NCBI GenBank assembly: GCA_022316685.1
Contig: JAKJHU010000033.1
Span: forward strand, 2,594,321 to 2,658,320
Length of the DNA: 64,000 bases
From: Progne subis subis
Lineage: Eukaryota; Chordata; Aves; Passeriformes; Hirundinidae
Direction: 5' to 3'
Shown here: one piece after another, positions 11,090-21,000 of the stretch
Numbering within the stretch: the stretch's first letter is position 1
Layout of the letters: every line of letters begins with the position of its first letter
The notes under the pieces: model-generated
Told to the model about the DNA's origin: nothing
What the model saw: the letters and a program-made list of their open reading frames with translations, nothing else
Database searches by the model: none
Position numbers and translations under genes: made by a program

Positions 11090-12240
11090 TCATCCCTAGA
11101 CTCTGGAAAGCAAAAACATGCTGAATAACCACTAAGTTTCTCTCATGGTGTTGGGTGATCCTGGCTAGATGCCAGGTGTCCATCAAGGCCACTTGGTCAT
11201 TCACCTCCTCAGCTGGACAGGGGCAGAAAATGTAATGAAAGGCTAGTGGGTCAAAATAAAGGCAGGGAGAGATCACTCAGCAATTACCATCATGGGAAAA
11301 TCACACTCAGCTGGGAAAACTAATTGAATTTATTACTTATCAATACTCTACTGTACTTTATCCTACTCTACTCTATCAAATAAGAGTAGAGTAATGAGAA
11401 GTAAAAACTAAATCTTAAAATACCTTTCAACCACCCCTCCCTTCTTTCTGGCCTCCACTCACAGTTTTCTCTTTTTTCCGCATCCCAGGAGCAGAGTGGG
11501 ACAGGACATGCTGGCTGAGGTCAGTTCATCACACGTTGTCTCTGCCTCTTCTTCCTCCTCAGGGGAGGACTCCTCACACCCTTTCCCTTCTCCAGAGGGG
11601 TGCCCCTCCCACAGGAGACAGCCCTCCACAGACTTTTCCAATGTGTGTTCTTTCCACAGGCTGCAGTTCTTCATGAATTGCCCAGTGCAGACCTTTTCAT
11701 AGGATGAAGACTTGAGGAACAGACTCTTCCAGTATAGGTCCCCTGTGGGCTCACCTTCACCTGTCCTTCCGTGGGTCAAAGGGTCAGCTTGCCTTCACTG
11801 TGAGCTGCAGGGGAATCTCTCCTCCAGCACCTGGAACACGTCTCCCCTCTTTTTTCACTGACCTTAGTGTCTGCAGTTCCGTTTCTCTCACATGTTCTCA
11901 CTCCTCTCTGGCTGAAGTTGTCAATTTGTTTCTTCCCCTCACTTCATGAATGTGTTACCCCAGAGGTGCCACCACTGTCACTGGTGGGTTTGACCTGGGC
12001 CAGCAGCAGGTCCATCTCAGAGCTGGCTGGTGTTTGCCTTCTCGCACAGCTTCTTGCAGTTTTTCATGGAAGCCACTGCTGTAGCCTCCTCCCTGCTATG
12101 AATACCTTTCCACAGAAACCAATGCATGAACCTGTCAGGTGCGAGGGCTTGTCCTGGGTGGGATTTTCAGTTTCTGCAGTTATTGTTGAAGATTTCGAAA
12201 CTAGTCAGTTTCACATCCCAGCTATAGGAACAATATAGCT
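11090..12240 (-). mobile_element. Dispersed avian repeat, probably endogenous-retrovirus derived (family uncertain)
   Basis: Several segments resemble an interspersed repeat I recognise from many bird genomes: one ending in a conserved GGGAGAGATCACTCA-type stretch near 11265, an AT-rich stretch near 11320-11410, a run of degenerate tandem units with CTGCAGTTCTTCATGAA-like cores at 11580-11760, and a TC-rich stretch to about 12140. On the minus strand 11459-11779 is open for 106 codons with an acidic ESSPEEEEEAETTCDELT segment, typical of copies of this repeat. The LTR-retroelement origin and the exact ends are recalled or inferred, not demonstrated here. The copy is decayed and shows no intact protein. 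It could instead be a composite of more than one family. Confidence 0.55.
11364..11393. repeat. 11-bp perfect hairpin within the ERV-like repeat
   Basis: TACTCTACTCT (11364-11374) and AGAGTAGAGTA (11383-11393) are exact reverse complements around an 8-base loop. The 3' arm belongs to the repeat body; the 5' arm seems to come from a local TACTCTA duplication. Confidence 0.8.
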
Positions 12241-12785
12241 AAAATGCTGTACCTCTCTATTTGAGAATTTCCTCTAAAAGGCTAGTGCAAGTTTTTACCA
12301 AACTAGTTGCTGAAAATATAATCAAATAATTTCCTATTGCTCTGCTTCCCACTGGCTAAAAGAATGCTGTGGCAGGCATCAGGTGTTTTGCTGCTGTGCT
12401 TCTGATGATCTTGAGTGACATTTGCAAGCACAAAGCCATTGTAAACACACTCCTTTTGTACTATCAATTCCTTACTGTATGAAGGAGTTAGTCAAATGTT
12501 GAATACTTTTCTGCACTCAGAGGATCAGTATAACAGGGATTTTGAAGTAGGCTGGGAAGACCAATCTATTTATTTGATGTCACAAAATGGCTTGGTGTTA
12601 CTTTTAAACTGCCGCTTGGGGGAAAGAGTCATCTGATGAGTTGGTCATGTATGTGAGAAGCTCTCGGGTTTTTTCTCCGAGATTCAGGTGGTTTTAGAGT
12701 CTTTTTGCCCTCTGCAAAGCTCTGAGCCAAATGCAAGAAAGAGACGGAGTCTTCAGGTTCTGATTTTTCAATGTTGTGCGCTTTG

Positions 12786-12791
12786 TTTATT
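12786..12791 (-). terminator. LTR polyadenylation signal AATAAA (antisense)
   Basis: AATAAA on the minus strand about 100 bases downstream of the LTR TATA box, as expected for the R region. Its orientation is opposite to SORCS3, so it should not truncate the host transcript. Confidence 0.6.
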
Positions 12792-12891
12792 ATTTCTTAT
12801 CTTACGATTTTCTCAGTGCCCCACAAAGGTCTGTGCAGCTGCTCAGGCATCTGGTGACTCCTTGACTCCCCCTGAACGGGGCTGTCGTTAT

Positions 12892-12899
12892 CTTTTATA
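12892..12899 (-). promoter_or_regulatory. LTR TATA box (antisense to SORCS3)
   Basis: TATAAAAG on the minus strand inside the solo LTR, correctly placed before the AATAAA signal. If active it would start transcription antisense to the host gene. Activity is unknown. Confidence 0.6.
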
Positions 12900-13430
12900 C
12901 TAATTGCTACGTATTCTTTATTTATCATTACTTGCCAATACCTATCACTTATACTAAACAGGTCATCCCTACTTTAAACCAATCCCCATTAAACTACTTT
13001 GTGCCACCGTCACTGCTGAAAATGGAGTGAGGGAAGAAGAAAGAAGAAGCAGGAGACAACGCCCCAAATCCTCCATCTTGCCCCCATTCACTTCAATGCT
13101 ATAAATCCTAAACTTACTGTTTTTTCACCCTGTGATGAGCTAAACTACTATTGTTCACACTCTTGTGGCTTGCAATCCTTCCCGCAGTGCAGGAAGCATT
13201 TCCCATGGACTGGGATCAAAGCCAGTGTCCCTCTGGGCTCTGGGCCAGGGTCCCAGCCCCCCCTGTCCAGGTCTCTGACCCTCCAGGGCAGCCAAAGGAA
13301 TGCCCTGGACTCCAACAAGAAGCCAGATGAGACATTCTGAGTGTGCATTTGCAAAGAGATCCATCAGCAGTGAGTGCAGAACATCTGCTCTTGGGTTGAA
13401 GCACTGTACTTCTACTAGCAGAGCTTTGTG

Positions 13431-13455
<25 letters not shown>
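13431..13455. repeat. (TA)12 microsatellite
   Basis: Uninterrupted TA dinucleotides followed by TGTATGTAT, about 110 bases right of the solo LTR. Confidence 0.95.
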
Positions 13456-13463
<8 letters not shown>

Positions 13464-16400
13464 TAATGTTAGTCACTGGAAGGAGAAATCAAAATACAAG
13501 GAAAACACATGTGATTGACTTGAGGTGGTACTAACGCTCCCCTGATCCAGTACAGCAGTAGCAGGGGCCAGGAGCATTTTTGCTTCTGCTCCTTCAAACT
13601 GCGCAGCTCAGCTGCTGTCTTCTGCCCAGGAGAAAGAAAAAAAATGAACTGAGCTAGAAATACTCTGAAGCTGCTTGCATTTTATCCCAGAAACTGAATA
13701 AAGTTGTTCAAAGTGCGACAGCAAAGATGTGTTGGTCTGTAGCTTGTTGGTCAAATGGAAGTGGAGTTAATGCCAAGTTCAGGCTTTTCCTTTATGTCTG
13801 CCTTTGCATTGAGGGTCACTCACGATGCATTCCTTCACCGGTCAGAAGGATGGCCTGGAGTGCTGGTTCAGTGTGGGTCCTAAAATGGAACCATGGAGCA
13901 GTGCTTTTCGCAATTGAAGTGTTTGCTTCGTGTAACTGAGGTGCAGATTGTGCTGAGCCACGTCTTGAGGTAGTAAGAGTTAGTAAGGGTTGTGAAAGAG
14001 CTAGTCTCTCTGACTCAGGATCACACAGCTTCACTGTAGTGGCAGCTGATACTGAGATAAGGGGCAGTGCTGTTCGGGTGTGACAGTGGTGCCGTGTGAA
14101 ATCCCCAGATGAAGCCTTCTGAGAGGCCAGTGTAATGTATTTCTGCATGTCTGGAAACAGGGGAGCTGCCACAGTGAACCAGAGGTCAGCCCTGTTCTCT
14201 CAGGTTAGGCCAGTGTAAGAATGAAGTGTCTTTTAGGCTTTCAGTCTCATATACGTAAGAATATTCATCATGTCTTTTGCATCTTCATAAGACTCTTGTG
14301 GCTGTTCTCTTTTTCTTTAGAAGTCAGATCTGGATCTCATACTTTCCCACTCTACTGTGCCATGCCTTCTCTCCTAGATGTGGTTATGGGATCATGCCAA
14401 AGGCAATGACCATTTCATCTCTCCGCTGCTACCAGAAAAGATGTAGCAAGAGCTTCTAAAATCAGTTTCTAGAGAGGCTGCAATGGAGCTCTGTAGTCGT
14501 GAGGAGGCTGTCCAAAGGGATGCCATGCTGGCAGGGGCTAATTGTCCAGCTGAAGCCTAGTTCTGCTCATACTCCTCTGTCCTTTGTTTTTGTGCCCATT
14601 TTCCTGCAAAGCAGCATGAAGTTGCCTGGCACAAAAGCAGGTGGAGCTGAATCAAATTGTGCTTGGTTTCTCAGTTCATATGTCTGTTTTTTGGGGATAA
14701 AACTTCTCTGAAACTTCTGATTTGATGTGTGAGAGGGCAATAAATTAGAAAGTTTATAATTAGCCTGTAACCTGCGGGTATATTCATCCACAGATACTGT
14801 GACAAAAAAGTTGACTTGCTGTATGGTCTGCAGTACAGCCACTGCTACAGTGGGACACTATATTCTTCCACCTCTCTCAGTTTTAAAAGTGCGTTTGACC
14901 CTTAAATTCCATTTTAATGACTCCTTTAAAGGCAGATTAAAAATTGCAAATAATTCTGAAAACAAATAAAGTACATACAATTTGACTCCCAGCAGCAGAA
15001 ACTATTAAGGGAAGATCTAATCCATCCTCTTATAACTGTGTGTGTAAACAAGTTGAAAAAATTACTTTTATATCTTAGATTAACAGATATATTTCAGATT
15101 AATATTTATTTTAGTCATTTCTTTTAATTAAAAATAATAATAATATGGTGTTTTAAGCAAGCTGTGGTCAACTTGGAAATTAGGATAATGATGAATCTGA
15201 AAATCCATTTTGCTTAGTATGTTGTTCCACACAGTAAAATGAAATTAAATAAGGACAATTCATATCCCTACAAATAATGGATTTGATAACTGGTTAGATA
15301 AAAAGATTTTAATTTTTTTTTTTAATAAAACCAGAAAACAATATTAAAGTTTTGGAATGAAATACAAAGAGTCAGTGTTTTGGATCTTTCCATTAAAAAG
15401 TCTTCCTCAAAAGTGTTCTGACCTGCAGTTCCATGGCTGTGATTCAAGCCTTTTTTTTAAATGACTGCTTTATCTTAAACACCCCTCCTTGTTTTTAGCT
15501 AAATTCTGCAAAGTTGGCAACGTTAAGGTATTTATCTAGTTGATTAAAGAAATGACTAACAAGCTAACAAATCCAATACATTTTGAATGCCATCTTAACA
15601 GAATTATTGTCTCTTCCAAGCTGGTGTTTTGTGAAGTCTATTCCATATTCTATGACCTTCTTCTTTAAGAGAAGGAGCCCATCTCTTCTCAACAGAACTT
15701 CCTGAAATATGGCTTCATACTGAAAAAGCTGAAGACTTTGTGATGCTACCACTTTCATCAACTGAAATATTTGAATATAAAAAACAATTAAGTCACCAAA
15801 TCTTTAATTAACTCCCACATCGGTATTGTCCCACTTTTTCCTGCTTAGGGCATTTCCCAGAAGACAACTGAGTGGGATGGAGCTCAGAAGGCTTTCTGAA
15901 AGATGTATCGCTGTGTGGCTGCTGGTTTAAGGACAAATCTCAGTTACCACCATTTGTTTTCTCTTTGTATTATCCAAGGAGTTATTGAGGATACTTCCTC
16001 TGTATGAGTCAACATAGCATATCGTTCCTGTTCTTAATTTTTATAGCCAATTAGGACTCTCCTCTGCCTTGATAACTCTCTGTATCATCACATAAATGCA
16101 GCAGGGCTGAGCCAAGAAATCTGTGTGTGTGGGCATGAACATGTAGCAAGTTCATAGACCCTGATGTCTTCCCACAGCATATAAAGCACAGGCTGGAGGA
16201 ATTTTTATAGGGCTTTAAGCAAACATGAGTGGGTTTACTATTCCCCCCTGAACAGCCTTGTGACTTTGTATAACTATCAGGTCCTGGGAGATTAAATGCA
16301 TCTTGTGAGTTGAAAATCTTCCAGTAGCTTTGTGTGTATGTATCTACTTTATTGATAAAATAGTGCAATCTGATGTGTGCAAGTGTTGGTTCTGTTAATG

Positions 16401-16494
16401 GACCCACTGAGTGGCCTTTGGCAGAAGATGGAAACTATGTAAATGTTACAGACAATTTGCTGCGGGTCAGACTGGGTCTTACAGGGTGTGTCTA

Positions 16495-16523
16495 TATTGA
16501 TATTTGGATATCAATATCCAAAT
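16495..16523. repeat. Two overlapping perfect hairpins
   Basis: TATTGATAT (16495-16503) pairs with ATATCAATA (16508-16516) around TTGG. ATTTGGATAT (16502-16511) also pairs perfectly with ATATCCAAAT (16514-16523) around CA. The two stems share bases and so exclude each other. Confidence 0.85.
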
Positions 16524-17573
16524 TTTCCGAGTACAGAGGGAAAATGGGCCTGCAGCCTACAGTTTTTGTGGGTATTTGCAGAAAATTCATAGGAAGCCAT
16601 TTTAAAGAATCCTTGGATCAAAATGTGGTGGGAAGGGGAGTATATGAAAGAGACACAATATTGTCTGTTGGAAAGTGTGGGGAACTGCTCTGTGGAATGC
16701 TGTCAAAGCTTAAGGTACAGATTTCATTACTGCCATTCACAGTGACTGGGGAGGAATATCTTGAGTTGATCTTACATTTCTGATGCTAATATGTTGAGTG
16801 TCTGATTATTTGTCTCATTTATCCAGAAAAACAACTTAATACTCAATAGGCAAAACTTCCCAGACTCCGATACCTCGTGGGGAATGGATGAGTCTGGAGG
16901 TAGAAAAGGAAAGGAGTTTCAACTCCATGAAGTTTCTCTCAGAATGTCATTGAAATTTTTGGAGCAACATGCAAAACTCTCTTGCAAAAATATTTGTTTA
17001 AAATATAATTTAAAAAAGTTAATTTGTTTAAAAGAGAAAATATTAGTGAATAGGGAGAGAGATATTTAAAATCATTCAAACCACCATTGTTAAGAGGAAA
17101 AGAAAAACCCAGGTATGCAACATGATAGAATTCCACCCCTTCCTTACAGATCAAACAGTGATTTGGAGCCTGCTGGGAATAGGTAAGAGGGAGAATTATT
17201 CAGTAATACACAAATTTAAATTCCCTGGCCACACCATTACAAATTTGAGAACGCTGGATAAACAAGAAGCTTGGCAATCAGTGTCTTCTCCCTCCATAGA
17301 GCTTAATCTTCAGCAGAAAGTGAACAAAAGAAAGTGAGTAGGGTGATAAATAAGAGGTGCAAGATAGCATTCTGCTGTATCACCAAGTTACACCTGGCAG
17401 ACGGTATCAGGTCTGACTGGGGAGATTCCTTTCCTGTGGCAAGTTATCATCTGAAAATTGGATGCAGTGCGTGTCATAGCCTTGACTATCTTGACTAGAT
17501 ACTGCTGAATTTATATCTATATTAAAAAAAATCATAGATAACACTGGGACTATGTGGGAAAGGTTTCTTTTTA

Positions 17574-17630
17574 AACAAACAAACAAAAAAAATATTTTAA
17601 TTTTTAATTTCTTTTTTTTTTTTTTTTTTG
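17574..17630. repeat. A-rich then T-rich homopolymer pair
   Basis: An AAAC/A-rich run is followed within 30 bases by a run of about 20 T. The complementary halves could fold back. No family assigned. Confidence 0.7.
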
Positions 17631-17899
17631 TAATGGGCTAGACACAGAACCACAAAGGCAGTATCTCTGCTCCAGGTAAAATGGTCCCCTAGAATTCAGG
17701 CCCAGTCTCGCAGTATGACATAGGGCAGTAAGGCAGCTAGGGGTGGGATTGGCACTTTTTTTGAGAATGTGCAACTGGGCAGGGTGCTGCCACAGAAAAA
17801 TCCAGGGGGAGTTGCTTCTAGGAATATAGGCACCTTATTCCAAGCAGTCATTCATCTTCGGGATCCTTTGTGGTGAGCTGTTTTCACGGCCATATGGAA

Positions 17900-18020
17900 C
17901 AATCTTATTTGAAAGGGATCTTGAGAGATCATCTGGTCCAACCTTTCATGGGAAAGGAAGCCTAGATGTGATTATCTAGCACCCAGTGCAGTCCTGTCTT
18001 GAATGCCTCCAGTAAGTGCT
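17900..18020 (-). mobile_element. Old CR1 LINE fragment (3' region)
   Basis: The + strand reads GAGATCATCTGGTCCAACC and then a GAAGCCTAGATG..ATTATCTAGCACCC-like stretch and a GAATGCCTCCAGT-like stretch. These match, from memory, reverse-complement 3' regions of older CR1 subfamilies. The tail octamer repeat is lost. It is diverged and without coding capacity. Confidence 0.65.
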
Positions 18021-21000
18021 CCTTGGTCTTAGATTTTTGTGCCCCTTAAGGAAACTTGGGCACATGGGAGCTTTGGGGTTGTGTTGCGGTGAGGCTATTG
18101 TACTTTTCGTTGGAACTCCTAATGTTGGAAATGTGATTCCAGGACAGCAGCTGCTACTGCAGGTCTGCTGAAATTAAGCAGTGAGAGTTGCTACATGTCT
18201 GAAGTGAGATGTGACTCTGGCCCAGGCCTGTGGGTTTTCTTTCCTTAGGAACTGAGGTATGGGGCTGATGAGGAGGGGCAGGTTGGTGTCTGCCTCACAT
18301 CTCATTTTGATATAAATCAGCAGGCACCCAGACCTGTTACCTGCTCCTCAGCAGCACTCCTGCTCCTGGAATTTAAATGTGATTGTAGTTGTCAGAAGTT
18401 GTCAGAAATGTGAGTAACTACCCCTTTTATCAACAACAACTCAAGACTGCATCTCTTGGGTAAAACTCAGTTTTTATTAGCAAGATGTGAACACTACTTT
18501 TAACAAGGAAAGTAAGTTCTTTCTGCTCCTGCATGGATTCTGATGGTAGAATCACCATTTCATTATATGATGTGAGAGAACACATCAGGGCTAGTTTCTC
18601 ATCATGATTCATTGATATCTGAAGAGCACAATGACTGCGATTCCAGTCCTATGGATCCAATGCTCAGCTTTCGGATTTATGTTGCATCAGTCATTTGACT
18701 TTTGAGCACCCCACAGAGTGAAGCTGGAGGCACACCTACTGCATTCTTTTCTTCACCCCAAAGGGAAAGAGATTGAGGAAGCTGCCATAATAGCAATTAG
18801 CCCTACAGGCCTGCCATAATGAGAAAGGAAATAATGTGAGTATGTTGCCCACCTGTAAAGGAACACATATTATTTCATGTTTATTACAAGCCAGGTTATA
18901 GTAACTTCTCATAGAAATCTCTACCATACTGACTGGTCCATTGTATTGCGCATTCATATTAAGAAGCAATCCCTGCCTGAGAGTGCTTGCAATTAAACAT
19001 GAGACTGACAGACAAAGTGGTGTCCCCTGAGTATCTCTAGTGTATTCAGGCACAGGTCATTAAAGTGCTTCACTGCCTGACTACCACTGAGGACTATAAC
19101 AAAGTCAGAAACTGAATGCAGATAGAGTCCTGTTCCCATGACTTTGCCACAAATAAGCCTTTCATCTCTTTGCCTTTTGAATACTCTTCTGAGAACATCA
19201 GGTTCTACGAACATATCATGTGTCTGTGTTGCTGGACAAGCCACCTGCCAACAGCTCTCCCAGGCAGGCAGGGCTTCATCAAGCAGATAAACAGAAATGT
19301 TAGTAAAGTTAGAAGAACACAAACCACACAAAAAGAACCAAACCCGACACCAAACCCTTGAGATTGGGAATATTTAAAGGCAATTTACAGAAGTCTCTTC
19401 TTCAATGTGATAATGAACTGAAGAATTGAAATCACTTAACTTCATTTACAAATCATGAATATGTATCAGTGCCTTTAAATGAAAGGACGACTAAAACAGA
19501 TATAGTGTTTGTTCAATTCATTAAAAGAAGACAATTTATCAGGAGTTTTTTTCCACCCTTAATCTAAAGCTATATGCAAATGTCAGTAAATCAAGACCTT
19601 GCACTAATTCTGCAGCATGATGAATATTTTTATAATCCTAATTAGAACCAGTCATTTTGTTCAGCAATTTCCCCCAATCTAGCCAATTTGAAATTAAAAT
19701 AGATGCCTTGATTACAAAACTCATTAGCAAAGAAGCACCCTTTTTGCTTACCAGTTCATTTGGAATGCACAAGCTGAATGAAGTGAGGAGCACTTGTGTT
19801 GTCAATTGCCGTAAGTGAAGCGAGCCTTAATTGTTGGCATTGTGAAGTATTTGTATTGCTGCATGTTTCATTGCAGCATAATATATCATTCATTAAACGT
19901 AACAAAAGCAGTTTTAAAATGATTTAATTAAGTGATGTTGGTGCACCAGGTAATTTTTATAAAGTCAGATGTCACAATTGTTTGCATTTGAAGTATTGAT
20001 GGGCATTACTGTCAGAAAAAAGACATATGACTCTACATTTATCATTCTGATTATGGTAGGCCTGGCAGTTTTAATAAGAGATGGGAAATTAAATTATGCA
20101 ACCTTGGCTCTACTCCAGAAATGCCCAATGAATTTTGCCCTGGCAAAATACTGAACTTTGGGCTTGTGATGATTTGTGATGGCAAAGAGAAAGTAACGGC
20201 TTGTGAAACGTGATTTAGCCAGAACAGACTTTCCTATTGCTCGTTATTTATGTTATAGTCACTTCATGAGCAGGTTTTACTTTGAAAAGGAAAATATAGA
20301 GATAAATGGAGTGAGACAGATTTGATGCTTAAATGTGTTCTTCTGCTGGAGCAACCTAGTTTATTGTGTAACAGAGCAAAGATCCTGTGGCTTATTCCTG
20401 GACCATGCTAAATCATGGCTGTATATTGATTTTATCTGGAGCCTAAGTGGGGTGAAGAGTGGTTATAAATATAGCAGATAGGAATAAAATGAAGGAGTGA
20501 AGAAGGCTGAAGGAGAAGAACACCAGGGGCATGATTTATTTTGCCTGACTGTAGAGATCTAAAACGTTGCAGTGCACACCTACACTGGGTGTCGAGGCTT
20601 CACATCGTAGTTGGTGGTGATCTACTGAATGGTGTTGATTGATTTCTGGAAGCAAATGTAGGTGACTCTTCTAGGATGAGGTAAATTCTACCTTGGACTC
20701 ATTTGTATTGACCAGGCCTCCGCTGAGTGTCAAGGAAATAATTTCCTTTGCTGAGATGTAACTGTTTGCTGTATTACCTGAGATTAGGGTACTTGAAACC
20801 AACCCTGCTGTCTTGGATGCGTGCAAAATGGATTACATGGGATACGATTCCAATATGATAAAAACAGCAAAAAGCATTAAGTTTCCTAGTTCCTGTTATC
20901 GTGCCTACAGATTCTAATGACACTCACCCTGGAGGAGAGAGCAAACATGATGTGCAAGCAAAGAAGGTGTTCCCAACCTTCTGTTTTTCTTTTCCTTGAG

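Larger units (their letters stand above)
12656..13323 (-). mobile_element. Solo LTR of an ERVK-like endogenous retrovirus with 6-bp target-site duplication
   Basis: The LTR body is 12662-13317 (656 bases), read on the minus strand. It is bounded by the direct repeat AGAAGC at 12656-12661 and 13318-13323. A 6-bp duplication is typical of ERVK (class II) elements. On the minus strand the element starts TGTTGG, has a TATAAAAG box at 12892-12899 and an AATAAA signal at 12786-12791 about 100 bases further on. These are the expected U3-R-U5 elements in the expected order. The last bases are GA rather than the usual CA, one change from canonical. No gag, pol or env sequence and no second LTR is present, so it is a solo LTR left by recombination. 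The sequence resembles LTRs common in passerine genomes (recall, not a search). Confidence 0.82.
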
